Shown piece after piece: positions 28,101-35,144 of a DNA stretch of 47,655 nucleotides. The position numbers were made by a program, and so were the translations under genes. Each line of letters opens with the position of its first letter. Position 1 is the stretch's first letter. A model generated the notes under the pieces. The model searched no databases. It had not been told where the DNA came from and was given only the letters and a program-made list of their open reading frames with translations. The DNA lies in assembly GCA_002352665.1 (NCBI GenBank), contig DEIV01000026.1, positions 1 to 47,655 of the forward strand, read 5' to 3'. The stretch comes from Flavobacteriaceae bacterium UBA2765. Its GTDB lineage: Bacteria; Bacteroidota; Bacteroidia; Flavobacteriales; Flavobacteriaceae.

Positions 28101-28363
28101 TTTGAAGCACCAACAGTGACGTCTTGAGTTGACATACCAATAAAACTGTATTGAATAACGTCACCTTCTTTGGCAGCCAATGAATACTTACCATCAAAAT
28201 CTGTTTCAGTACCCTTTGTAGTACCTTTAATAATTACACTAACTCCAGGTAAAGGACCTGTTTCATCAGAAACAGTACCTGAGATAGTTTTTTCTTGTGC
28301 AAATGTAAATTGCACTGCAAACGCTAGTAATAGCATTAAAAATCCACTAAACTTTGTTTTCAT
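25109..28363 (-). CDS. SusC/RagA family TonB-linked outer-membrane protein (susC2)
   Basis: Second TonB-dependent importer of the region, 1084 residues. It has a signal peptide ending FAQ, a carboxypeptidase-regulatory-like domain (25-100), a TonB box region DEVVVTALGI, a plug with NPEDIESMNILKGAAATALYG and RAANGVIMITTKKG, and a barrel ending in phenylalanine (FNLKLQF). A loop at about residues 285-320 is rich in Asp, Gly and Tyr (DGPDDHWYIEDVTGDGNDDQ), resembling a Ca-binding EF-like loop (DVTGDGNDD), which is not seen in SusC1. The N-terminal ~110 residues match SusC1 closely while the barrels differ. Operon with susD2 only. Confidence 0.95.
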   Translation of the reverse strand: MKTKFSGFLMLLLAFAVQFTFAQEKTISGTVSDETGPLPGVSVIIKGTTKGTETDFDGKYSLAAKEGDVIQYSFIGMSTQDVTVGASNTMNVVMRADNVLDEVVVTALGISREKKSLGYATQEVEGEELNRVKSGNFVNALSGKASGVQIRKNNNLGGSTNVVIRGNASLTGSNQALFVIDGVPINNANSNSQFQGQAVGGYYDYGNSASDINPEDIESMNILKGAAATALYGSRAANGVIMITTKKGKDAKGYGITINSGMTIGSIDKSTFAKYQTQYGAGYGHYYDGPDDHWYIEDVTGDGNDDQVVLYTEDGSYGAAFDSSLMVYQWDSFDPELANYRTATPWVNAENGPITFFETPVTLTNSISLDKAFDQGSLRLNYSQFDQSGLMPNSSIKKHNFSMSGSAKLKKNLTVTGYANYIKTNGLGRNSTGYNDNIIGNFKQWWQTNVDIQQQQDAYFSTGRNITWNPASSDAGSVPIFWDNPYWTRYQNFQNDSRNRFIGNISLKYELNDWLDVTARVATDTYSELQEERRANGSVASSFGVPDSQGNRGNVDSGYGRRNIQNAETNYDLMLNFNKDLSDKFNLKGILGTNIRRNEYNSIYASTSGGLSVPFLYSLQNSVGPLPLPKERAEKIGVDGIYASLSIGYNDLLYVDATIRRDHSSTLPSDNSSFYYPSVATSFVFSKLIDGETISFGKIRANYAEVGNSAPFDFLYDSFNVNTPIGSASTSVGNVKKNPNLKPETTKSLEFGLEMKFLKNRLGFDVAYYKNNSVDQIFGVPVTRSTGYTSKILNAGEIENKGFEVSLYGSPIKTADLSWNINVNWSKNENTVISLEDGIENLQLGSFQGGVTINARVGEPYGVIQGTDFTYLNGEKVVDAASGQYVPTSTSDKVIGDTNPDWLMGISNSFSYKNLSFSFLIDIQEGGAIFSLDQWYGQATGLYAETAFINDLGNPVRNFIADGGGFINPGVNADGTQNTTRIRADRFGAFGYRRGLPNKAFVYDASYVKLREVALSYSLPSKLISKTFLSNVTFSVVGSNLWIISKDLPHADPESGLSSGNLQGYSTGSLPTTKDYSFNLKLQF

Positions 28364-28386
28364 GTTTATATTTATTTGAATTAATT
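28263..28386 (-). repeat. direct repeat copy 2: leader and signal region of susC2
   Basis: Partner of 23101-23224, same orientation, 124 bases, about 8 mismatches. The untranslated 23 bases before the ATG are identical in both. The copies lie about 5.2 kb apart and flank the body of susC2, susD2 and the BamA relic. Confidence 0.85.
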
Positions 28387-28390
28387 TTTA

Positions 28391-28422
28391 CAAAAGTCTT
28401 AATTAATTGTTAAATAACCAAA
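28391..28422 (-). promoter_or_regulatory. candidate promoter of the susC2-susD2 operon
   Basis: Minus strand: TTTG (28422-28419), 20-base spacer, GACTTTTG (28398-28391), 28 bases from the ATG. It deviates from TAnnTTTG at the first base only, as in susC1. The DNA upstream of the shared leader is otherwise different between the two operons, so the conserved boxes are meaningful. Confidence 0.5.
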
Positions 28423-28469
28423 TTTTTGAAAGGAATAAATACTTATCCGACTAAGTTAAAATTTACTTT

Positions 28470-30155
28470 TTAGAAATTTGTAATAATCTTGAAATGAAAT
28501 AGCGAATTGTTGAAATTTAAAGCAACGTCAGGAAATCCACCCAAAGCATAACTTAAATTTAACATACCTATTTTTGACTTAAAGGCGTAACCAAGTCCTA
28601 AGGTGTATAGTTTTGAAGAGAGATTAGTGTTTAGATTTTCAATATATCCTATATCTGTAATGGAGTATAAATATGATAAATTGTCAGTATTGAACCTATA
28701 CTCAATATTAAATAAACTGTAGGTTGAAGCGGTTAGACTTTCTTCATTAAATCCTCTAATGCTATTGTTGCCACCTAGCCTAAATAGTTCATTACTGAAT
28801 AAGTTCTTAGATGTAATTGTACCACTTTGATTTTGAATAAAAACATGATGCTTTAGATCTAAACTCCATAAAAAATTGGTTTGTAAGAGCAACTTATTCT
28901 GATTTACATTGTTAATGTTATTTTTTCTTTTTCCGGTAAGAGCTTCAACATAGATATTGAACTTTTCTGAAAATATAGGGTGTTTATTTGGTATGTGGTA
29001 ACTGTAATTTAGTCCATAGAATATATTACTATAGTCTTCAATATTACTATTGTTAATTGACAAAAGATTAGACGAGCTTTCAGAATGAAGAGATAATCCT
29101 ATTGAGTTTCTTGAATTTAATTTATAAGGAAGAGAAATATTTATTTTGGTATTTACAAAAGAAGAATCTTGTTTATATATATTTAAAGCGACATTTGGCG
29201 AAAAATTTGACTTAAATATATATGGTAATGTTACGCCTAAGTCAAAAACCTGTCGGTCATTACCATTGTTTTTCCAAATTAATGAAAATTTTTCACCTAA
29301 GTTCAATATATTGTTCAATGATAAGTCAAGGTAGCCGCTAAATTGTAAACCCTTGCCATCTTCTTTTGAAGTGAAACCAATTAAACCATCAAATTTATTT
29401 GAAAGTTTCTTCTTTAAATATAGATAAACAATAGTAGAATCTTTGGTGAATAAAACTTCAGGAGCTTTTAGTTCGGACACAAAGGGCAAATTGTTAATCG
29501 TATTGGATGCCTCATCTAGCTTGGTCTTTGAAAATGTAGTATTGATTTTTAGTCTCAAGTCATTTTTTACATAGGTTATAGGGAAATCAGTATATCCTTT
29601 AATAATTATTTTATCTATGGTTCTCGGTTTATATTTCTTGATTTTAAGCCGAGAGACTATAGTATCATGCTTCACTAAAATATTATGCAATGATACTTCT
29701 GTAAAAGAAATTCCTTTGGATTCATAAATTATGGCTATTTCTTTCAGAGCTTCGGGTAAATTTTCAGGACTCACTTCAAAATATTTATCATATATAGATA
29801 TTTTAGAATTAAAATAATCTTCTTTAGAGATGTCATTACTTTTAAAAAGTACTTTAATTACTTTGACCCGGTTCCTAACATCAAAATATACATGATAAAG
29901 TGTGTCGTTTTTTGAAACACTGTCTAATTTGTAATTTATAAACCCAATTTGTGCAATCTTCTGCTTTATAGAATCTAATGACTTTAGCAAGCTATTTTCT
30001 GTGAAATGATTTTTTTGATAGGTTATAGACTTCAAAAATAATGTTGAAGTGCTGTCGGTGGCAGAAATTTTTAATGCAATTTTTTGACTAAAAGAATAGT
30101 TAAAAGCACATATAAAAATACTTATATATATATATGGTGTAATTTTCTGTTTCAA
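28470..30155 (-). CDS. small BamA/TamA-like (Omp85) outer-membrane protein
   Basis: Omp85-superfamily barrel of 561 residues. Signal peptide at the start (IFICAFNYSFSQ). Residues about 25-240 resemble POTRA modules, for example TIDKIIIKGYTDFPITYVKN followed by INNLPFVSEL. The C-terminal barrel has the diagnostic loop-6 motif LGGNNSIRGFNEESL near residue 465 and ends in phenylalanine. BamA itself is usually longer (750-900 in this phylum), so this is a shorter paralogue of unknown client. The only in-frame start is TTG at 30155; the codons just upstream end in a stop. It lies 106 bases before susC2 on the same strand, and a relic of its end lies before susC1. Confidence 0.8.
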   Translation of the reverse strand: MKQKITPYIYISIFICAFNYSFSQKIALKISATDSTSTLFLKSITYQKNHFTENSLLKSLDSIKQKIAQIGFINYKLDSVSKNDTLYHVYFDVRNRVKVIKVLFKSNDISKEDYFNSKISIYDKYFEVSPENLPEALKEIAIIYESKGISFTEVSLHNILVKHDTIVSRLKIKKYKPRTIDKIIIKGYTDFPITYVKNDLRLKINTTFSKTKLDEASNTINNLPFVSELKAPEVLFTKDSTIVYLYLKKKLSNKFDGLIGFTSKEDGKGLQFSGYLDLSLNNILNLGEKFSLIWKNNGNDRQVFDLGVTLPYIFKSNFSPNVALNIYKQDSSFVNTKINISLPYKLNSRNSIGLSLHSESSSNLLSINNSNIEDYSNIFYGLNYSYHIPNKHPIFSEKFNIYVEALTGKRKNNINNVNQNKLLLQTNFLWSLDLKHHVFIQNQSGTITSKNLFSNELFRLGGNNSIRGFNEESLTASTYSLFNIEYRFNTDNLSYLYSITDIGYIENLNTNLSSKLYTLGLGYAFKSKIGMLNLSYALGGFPDVALNFNNSLFHFKIITNF

Positions 30156-30162
30156 ATCAGGT

Positions 30163-30191
30163 CAAAAATAGTTTAAAAACTTTTTAAACAA
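30163..30191 (-). promoter_or_regulatory. candidate promoter of the BamA-like gene
   Basis: Minus strand: TTG (30191-30189), 18-base spacer, TATTTTTG (30170-30163), an exact -7 match. It ends only 8 bases from the TTG start codon, so the transcript would have nearly no leader. Confidence 0.4.
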
Positions 30192-30242
30192 TATATAAAT
30201 AAAAATGTTTTTAAAATGATGATAAATTTTACCTCACACCTG

Positions 30243-30273
30243 TTTGAAACCACAAAAATTATTTATACATTTG
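30243..30273 (+). promoter_or_regulatory. promoter of the str/S10/spc/alpha superoperon
   Basis: TTTG (30243-30246), 19-base spacer, TACATTTG (30266-30273): a full match to the Bacteroidota housekeeping promoter. Transcription should start near 30278, giving a leader of about 45 bases with a tiny hairpin (ctctt at 30278-30282 with aagag at 30287-30291) before rpsL. Confidence 0.75.
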
Positions 30274-30324
30274 CACACTCTTAAAAAAGAGGTTTACAAA
30301 AACTAGAAATAATTAATAATTTAT

Positions 30325-30699
30325 ATGCCAACTATACAGCAATTAGTACGCAAGGGAAGAACCCAAATAACTAAGAAGAACAAATCGGCTGCATTGAATT
30401 CTTGTCCACAAAGAAGAGGCGTATGTACACGTGTTTATACTACAACACCAAAAAAACCAAATTCTGCTATGCGTAAAGTAGCAAGGGTAAGGTTAACTAA
30501 CGGTAATGAGGTAAACGCTTACATACCTGGAGAGGGACATAATTTACAAGAGCACTCGATAGTATTAGTTAGAGGTGGAAGAGTAAAAGATTTGCCTGGA
30601 GTTAAATATCACGTAGTTCGTGGTGCTTTAGATACTGCAGGAGTTGAAGGACGAACTCAACGCCGTTCAAAATATGGAACAAAACGTCCTAAAAAATAA
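30325..30699 (+). CDS. rpsL: 30S ribosomal protein S12
   Basis: Decoding-centre protein of the small subunit and first gene of the superoperon. The 124 residues match the family end to end: QLVRKGR, CPQRRGVCTRVYTTTPKKPNSAMRKVARVRLTNG, GEGHNLQEHSIVLVRGGRVKDLPGVKYHVVRG, SKYGTKRPKK. Lys43 and the lysine of RVKDLPG, where streptomycin-resistance changes usually arise, are wild type. The leader follows a near-consensus promoter. Confidence 0.98.
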   Translation: MPTIQQLVRKGRTQITKKNKSAALNSCPQRRGVCTRVYTTTPKKPNSAMRKVARVRLTNGNEVNAYIPGEGHNLQEHSIVLVRGGRVKDLPGVKYHVVRGALDTAGVEGRTQRRSKYGTKRPKK

Positions 30700-30724
30700 T
30701 TTTAACACTTTAATGAAATAAGTA

Positions 30725-31201
30725 ATGAGAAAAAGAAGTGCGAAAAAAAGATTTCTTTTACCAGATCCTAAATTTAACGATCAGTTAGTTACAAGGTTTG
30801 TAAATAATTTAATGAAAGATGGTAAAAAGTCTGTAGCTTTTAAAGTATTTTATGACGCTATGGATATTGTTGAAGAAAGAAAGCAAGATGAAGAAAAATC
30901 ATCTTTAGAAATTTGGAAAGAAGCTTTATCTAATGTAATGCCACATGTTGAGGTAAGAAGTAGAAGAGTAGGTGGTGCCACCTTTCAAATCCCTATGCAA
31001 ATCAGACCGGATAGAAAAGTTTCAATGGCTATTAAATGGATGATCTTATTTGCAAGAAAACGTAATGAGAAGTCTATGGCTCAACGTTTGGCAGGTGAAG
31101 TTCTGGCAGCGGCTAAAGAAGAAGGTGCAGCGGTTAAAAAGAGAACTGATATTCACAAGATGGCTGAAGCAAATAAAGCATTTTCACATTTTAGATTTTA
31201 A
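30725..31201 (+). CDS. rpsG: 30S ribosomal protein S7
   Basis: Primary 16S-binding protein that nucleates the 3' (head) domain and lines the E site. The 158-residue sequence has NVMPHVEVRSRRVGGATFQIP in the hairpin that contacts the E site and the C-terminal KKRTDIHKMAEANKAFSHFRF. It is 25 bases after rpsL and 6 bases before fusA. In E. coli S7 represses this operon; whether it does here is unknown, since the rpsL-rpsG gap is very short. Confidence 0.98.
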   Translation: MRKRSAKKRFLLPDPKFNDQLVTRFVNNLMKDGKKSVAFKVFYDAMDIVEERKQDEEKSSLEIWKEALSNVMPHVEVRSRRVGGATFQIPMQIRPDRKVSMAIKWMILFARKRNEKSMAQRLAGEVLAAAKEEGAAVKKRTDIHKMAEANKAFSHFRF

Positions 31202-31207
31202 TTAGAA

Positions 31208-33331
31208 ATGGCTAGAGATTTAAAATTTACAAGAAATATAGGTATTGCCGCACATATTGATGCCGGCAAAACTACTACTACAGAACGTATTCTTTATTAC
31301 ACGGGTGTTAGTCATAAAATTGGAGAAGTTCATGATGGTGCTGCTACTATGGACTGGATGGAGCAAGAGCAAGAAAGAGGTATCACAATTACTTCTGCGG
31401 CTACAACATGTACTTGGCAATTCCCAACAGAAAATGGTAAACCAACAGCTGATGCCCACGGATATCATTTTAATATTATTGATACTCCCGGTCACGTTGA
31501 TTTTACAGTTGAAGTAAATAGATCATTAAGAGTTCTTGATGGTTTGGTTTTTCTTTTCTCTGCAGTTGATGGTGTTGAGCCTCAATCAGAAACCAACTGG
31601 AGATTAGCAGATAACTATAAGGTGCCAAGAATTGGTTTTGTAAATAAAATGGATCGTCAAGGATCTGATTTTATGATGGTATGTCGCCAAGTTAAGGAAA
31701 TGTTAGGTTCAAATGCTGTGCCTATCGTTTTGCCTATTGGTGATGAAGCTGATTTTAGAGGAATTGTAGATTTAGTTAAGAATAGAGCTATTATTTGGCA
31801 TGAAGAAAGTATGGGTGCAACATTTGATATTGTTGACATTCCTGAAGACTTAAAAGAAGAGGCTGCTAAATATAGGGCATTGTTGATTGAAGAAGTTGCA
31901 AGTTATGATGAAAATTTGTTGGAGAAATTCATGGAAGATGAAGATTCTATTACAGAAGAAGAAGTGCATAATGCATTGAGAGCTGCTGTGATGGATATGG
32001 CTATCATTCCAATGATTTGTGGTTCTGCTTTTAAAAATAAAGGCGTGCAGTTTTTATTAGATGGTGTTTGTAGATATTTACCTTCACCAATAGATAAAGA
32101 TGCCATTGTAGGTACTGATCCAAATACTGGTGGTGAGATTGCTCGTAAGCCAGATGTAAAAGAACCTTTTGCTGCCTTAGCTTTTAAAATTGCAACAGAT
32201 CCTTTTGTTGGTCGTTTGGCATTTTTTAGAGTGTATTCTGGTAGATTAGATGCAGGTTCATATGTCTTGAATAATCGTTCAGAGAAAAAAGAACGTATTT
32301 CACGTATCTATCAAATGCATTCTAATAAGCAAAATGCCATTGATTATATAGAAGCTGGTGATATTGGAGCTGCAGTTGGTTTTAAAAGTATTAAAACCGG
32401 TGATACCTTATCAGATGAAAAACATCCAATTGTCTTAGAAAGTATGGATTTTCCAGATCCTGTAATTGGTATTGCAGTTGAGCCTAAAACTAAGGCCGAT
32501 GTTGATAAATTAGGTATGGCCTTGGCTAAGTTAGCTGAAGAAGATCCAACTTTTCAAGTGAAAACAGATGAAGCTTCAGGTCAAACAATTATCTCAGGAA
32601 TGGGAGAGCTTCACTTAGATATTATTGTGGATAGATTGAAACGTGAATTTAAAGTAGAAGTTAACGAAGGAGAACCACAAGTTGAATATAAAGAAACATT
32701 AACAAAAACTACAGAACAAAGAGAAACTTATAAAAAGCAATCTGGTGGACGTGGTAAGTTTGGTGATATTGTATTCGAAATGGGGCCTGTAGATGCAGAT
32801 TTTGAAGGAACAGGATTACAATTTATTGATAAAATTAAGGGAGGACGTATTCCTAAAGAATTTATTCCGTCTGTTGAGAAAGGATTCAAGGCGGCAATGA
32901 AGAATGGTCCTTTAGCAGGATATGAAATGGATACAATGAAGGTTACATTAACGGATGGTTCTTTCCACCCTGTAGATTCTGATGCACTTTCATTTGAATT
33001 AGCTGCGAAACTAGGTTACAAATCTGCTGCGAAAGGAGCAGGAGCTGTGATCATGGAGCCTATTATGAAATTGGAAGCTTTAACTCCTGAAGAGAATATG
33101 GGTGATATAGTTGGTGATTTAAATCGTAGAAGAGGCCAGGTTAGTGATATGTCGGATAGAGCAGGGTCTAAGGTGGTGAAAGCTACAGTACCATTATCTG
33201 AAATGTTTGGTTATGTTACTTCATTAAGAACATTATCGTCTGGTAGAGCAACATCAACTATGGAATTTTCACACTATGCTGCAACACCTTCAAATATTTC
33301 TGAAGAAGTAATTAAAAAAGCACAAGGTTAA
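31208..33331 (+). CDS. fusA: elongation factor G
   Basis: Translocase GTPase of 707 residues with all domains. G1 is AHIDAGKT (15-22), switch II DTPGHVDF (about 95), G4 NKMD, G5 GSAFKN. Domain II includes DPFVGRLAFFRVYSG. Domain IV carries the tip region HPVDSDALSFELAAKLGYKSA, and domain V ends the protein. As is usual in this phylum, tuf does not follow; rpsJ comes next after 18 bases. Ordinary member with normal length. Confidence 0.98.
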   Translation: MARDLKFTRNIGIAAHIDAGKTTTTERILYYTGVSHKIGEVHDGAATMDWMEQEQERGITITSAATTCTWQFPTENGKPTADAHGYHFNIIDTPGHVDFTVEVNRSLRVLDGLVFLFSAVDGVEPQSETNWRLADNYKVPRIGFVNKMDRQGSDFMMVCRQVKEMLGSNAVPIVLPIGDEADFRGIVDLVKNRAIIWHEESMGATFDIVDIPEDLKEEAAKYRALLIEEVASYDENLLEKFMEDEDSITEEEVHNALRAAVMDMAIIPMICGSAFKNKGVQFLLDGVCRYLPSPIDKDAIVGTDPNTGGEIARKPDVKEPFAALAFKIATDPFVGRLAFFRVYSGRLDAGSYVLNNRSEKKERISRIYQMHSNKQNAIDYIEAGDIGAAVGFKSIKTGDTLSDEKHPIVLESMDFPDPVIGIAVEPKTKADVDKLGMALAKLAEEDPTFQVKTDEASGQTIISGMGELHLDIIVDRLKREFKVEVNEGEPQVEYKETLTKTTEQRETYKKQSGGRGKFGDIVFEMGPVDADFEGTGLQFIDKIKGGRIPKEFIPSVEKGFKAAMKNGPLAGYEMDTMKVTLTDGSFHPVDSDALSFELAAKLGYKSAAKGAGAVIMEPIMKLEALTPEENMGDIVGDLNRRRGQVSDMSDRAGSKVVKATVPLSEMFGYVTSLRTLSSGRATSTMEFSHYAATPSNISEEVIKKAQG

Positions 33332-33349
33332 TTTACTAAATAGATAAAG

Positions 33350-33655
33350 ATGAGTCAAAAAATTAGAATTAAATTAAAGTCTTACGATCACAATTTAGTA
33401 GATAAATCTGCTGAGAAAATCGTAAAAACAGTAAAAAGTACTGGTGCTGTTATTAACGGACCAATTCCGTTACCTACACACAAAAAAATATTTACAGTAT
33501 TACGTTCACCTCACGTTAATAAAAAATCTAGAGAACAATTTCAATTGAGTTCTTATAAAAGATTACTAGATATTTATAGTTCTTCGTCAAAAACAATTGA
33601 TGCTTTGATGAAATTAGAATTACCTAGTGGTGTTGAGGTTGAGATAAAGGTTTAG
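33350..33655 (+). CDS. rpsJ: 30S ribosomal protein S10 (NusE)
   Basis: 101-residue small-subunit protein, which also serves as NusE in antitermination complexes. IRIKLKSYDHNLVDKSAEKI opens the protein. The long hairpin GPIPLPTHKKIFTVLRSPHVNKKSREQF is clear. The gene follows fusA by 18 bases and is separated from rplC by 238 structured bases ending in a terminator, so it behaves like the end of the str unit rather than the start of the S10 unit. Confidence 0.98.
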   Translation: MSQKIRIKLKSYDHNLVDKSAEKIVKTVKSTGAVINGPIPLPTHKKIFTVLRSPHVNKKSREQFQLSSYKRLLDIYSSSSKTIDALMKLELPSGVEVEIKV

Positions 33656-33893
33656 TGAAACTTGGTTTTAAGGAGCTAAAGCGAACTGAAAAACCTTAGT
33701 TGAATTAAGTTCCCGCAAAGGTGGGAATCTCATAAATGATTGATGAAGAGTTGAAAAATTTCTGCTTAGGCAGAAGTAAACATGTCCCGAGCGGTTGACA
33801 AGGGAAAAACGGTAAAAAATACATTCAGGGTTGAAGTGTTTTTGACCCTGTTTTTTTTGAATAATAAGTAATAATAATTAATAAATAATTAAA
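33656..33893 (+). promoter_or_regulatory. structured rpsJ-rplC gap, candidate leader/attenuator
   Basis: 238 gene-free bases with a chain of inverted repeats: ggtttt (33664-33669) with aaaacc (33690-33695); ttccc (33710-33714) with gggaa (33723-33727); ttctgc (33760-33765) with gcagaa (33770-33775), tetraloop ttag; tccc...ggga around 33785-33806; then the intrinsic terminator at 33826-33858. It is either a regulatory leader of the rplC unit or a patch of small interspersed repeats (the second and fourth hairpins look like repeats elsewhere in the window). No clear TAnnTTTG promoter was found inside. Confidence 0.45.
33826..33858 (+). terminator. intrinsic terminator between rpsJ and rplC
   Basis: Stem cagggt (33826-33831) with accctg (33845-33850), extended by one t-g pair, loop of about 11 bases, then eight Ts (33851-33858). 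Perfect intrinsic-terminator geometry, yet it lies 36 bases before rplC inside a gene row that otherwise looks like one operon. Some conditional read-through or a downstream promoter is needed. Confidence 0.75.
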
Positions 33894-34511
33894 ATGTCTG
33901 GGTTAATAGGAAAGAAAATAGGAATGACCAGTATTTTTGATGACAATGGAAAAAATATTCCATGTACAGTTATCAAAGCCGGTCCTTGTGTAGTTACCCA
34001 AGTCAGAACCAAAGAGATTGATGGCTATGATGCCTTACAACTAGGTTTCGATGACAAAGCAGAAAAGCAGACAACTAAAGCGTTAAAAGGGCACTTTAAA
34101 AAAGCTGGTACTACTGCTAAGAATCGTGTTGTAGAATTTCAAGGTTATGATAAGGAGTACAAATTAGGTGATCTGATTACTGTAGATCACTTTGAAGAAG
34201 GTGAATTTGTTGATGTTGCCGGAACCTCAAAAGGTAAAGGTTTTCAAGGTGTTGTAAAACGTCACGGTTTTGCAGGTGTTGGTCAAGCAACTCACGGTCA
34301 ACACAATCGTTTAAGAGCTCCCGGTTCAGTGGGTGCAGCTTCTTATCCTGCAAGAGTATTTAAAGGTATGAGAATGGCAGGTAGAATGGGCGGTGAAAAA
34401 GTAAAAGTTCAAAACTTAAGAGTTTTAAAAGTAATACCGGAAAAGAATCTTTTAGTTGTAAAAGGTGCCGTTCCCGGTCATAAGAACTCTTATATAACTA
34501 TTCAGAAATAA
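33894..34511 (+). CDS. rplC: 50S ribosomal protein L3
   Basis: Large-subunit assembly initiator whose loop reaches the peptidyl-transferase centre. The 205 residues open with GLIGKKIGMTSIFDDNG and carry the core loop GFQGVVKRHGFAG, then ATHGQHNRLRAPGSVGAASYP and KGMRMAGRMGGEKV. The segment that contains a methylated Gln in E. coli (GSIGQNQ) reads GSVGAAS here, so that modification site appears absent. Its stop overlaps the rplD start by one base (taATG), indicating translational coupling. Confidence 0.98.
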   Translation: MSGLIGKKIGMTSIFDDNGKNIPCTVIKAGPCVVTQVRTKEIDGYDALQLGFDDKAEKQTTKALKGHFKKAGTTAKNRVVEFQGYDKEYKLGDLITVDHFEEGEFVDVAGTSKGKGFQGVVKRHGFAGVGQATHGQHNRLRAPGSVGAASYPARVFKGMRMAGRMGGEKVKVQNLRVLKVIPEKNLLVVKGAVPGHKNSYITIQK

Positions 34512-35140
34512 TGAAAGTAGCAGTTGTAGACATAAACGGAAAAAAGACTGGAAGAAATGTTGAACTTTCAGATGCTATCTTTGCTATAGAGCCAAATAAA
34601 CATGCAGTTTATTTGGATGTTAAGCAATATTTAGCAAACCAGAGACAAGGTACACATAAAGCTAAAGAAAGGGCTGAAATTATAGGTAGTACTAGAAAGA
34701 TCAAAAAACAAAAAGGTACCGGTACAGCTCGTGCGGGTAGTATTAAATCTCCTGTGTTTAGAGGAGGGGGTAGAGTTTTTGGACCTAGACCTAGAAATTA
34801 TGGTTTTAAATTGAATAAAAATTTAAAGCGTTTGGCTCGTCAATCGGCTTTGTCAATGAAAGCCAAAGGAGACAATATTGTGGTGTTGGAAAAATTTGAT
34901 TTTGACGCTCCAAAAACTAAAAATTTTAAGGATATTTTGATAGCACTAGAACTTAATAATAAAAAATCTTTATTTGTGTTGGAGGCTTCAAATAAAAATG
35001 TATATTTGTCGTCACGCAATTTAAAAAGCACAGAAGTTATAAATGCCTCAAAATTAAACACTTACAATACGTTAAACGCAAATAAAATTGTAATGTCAGA
35101 GGCTTGTATAGAAGAAGTTGAATCTAATTTAAGTAAGTAA
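34511..35140 (+). CDS. rplD: 50S ribosomal protein L4
   Basis: 209-residue protein with the long exit-tunnel loop KKQKGTGTARAGSIKSPVFRGGG followed by VFGPRPRNYGFKLNKNLKRLA. It lies in the expected rplC-rplD-rplW order. In gammaproteobacteria L4 represses its own operon by stopping transcription and translation in the S10 leader; a comparable site here would have to be in the rpsJ-rplC gap, which is only a hypothesis. Confidence 0.98.
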   Translation: MKVAVVDINGKKTGRNVELSDAIFAIEPNKHAVYLDVKQYLANQRQGTHKAKERAEIIGSTRKIKKQKGTGTARAGSIKSPVFRGGGRVFGPRPRNYGFKLNKNLKRLARQSALSMKAKGDNIVVLEKFDFDAPKTKNFKDILIALELNNKKSLFVLEASNKNVYLSSRNLKSTEVINASKLNTYNTLNANKIVMSEACIEEVESNLSK

Positions 35141-35144
35141 TATT

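Noticed and set aside
17410..28363. Phase-variable inversion of the SusC genes
   Set aside because: The shared susC heads are in direct, not inverted, orientation and no site-specific recombinase gene is in the window; deletion or gene conversion is possible, inversion is not.
33331..33350. Possible loss of tuf after fusA
   Set aside because: The tight 18-base fusA-rpsJ spacing is normal for Bacteroidota, where tuf lies elsewhere; not a deletion.
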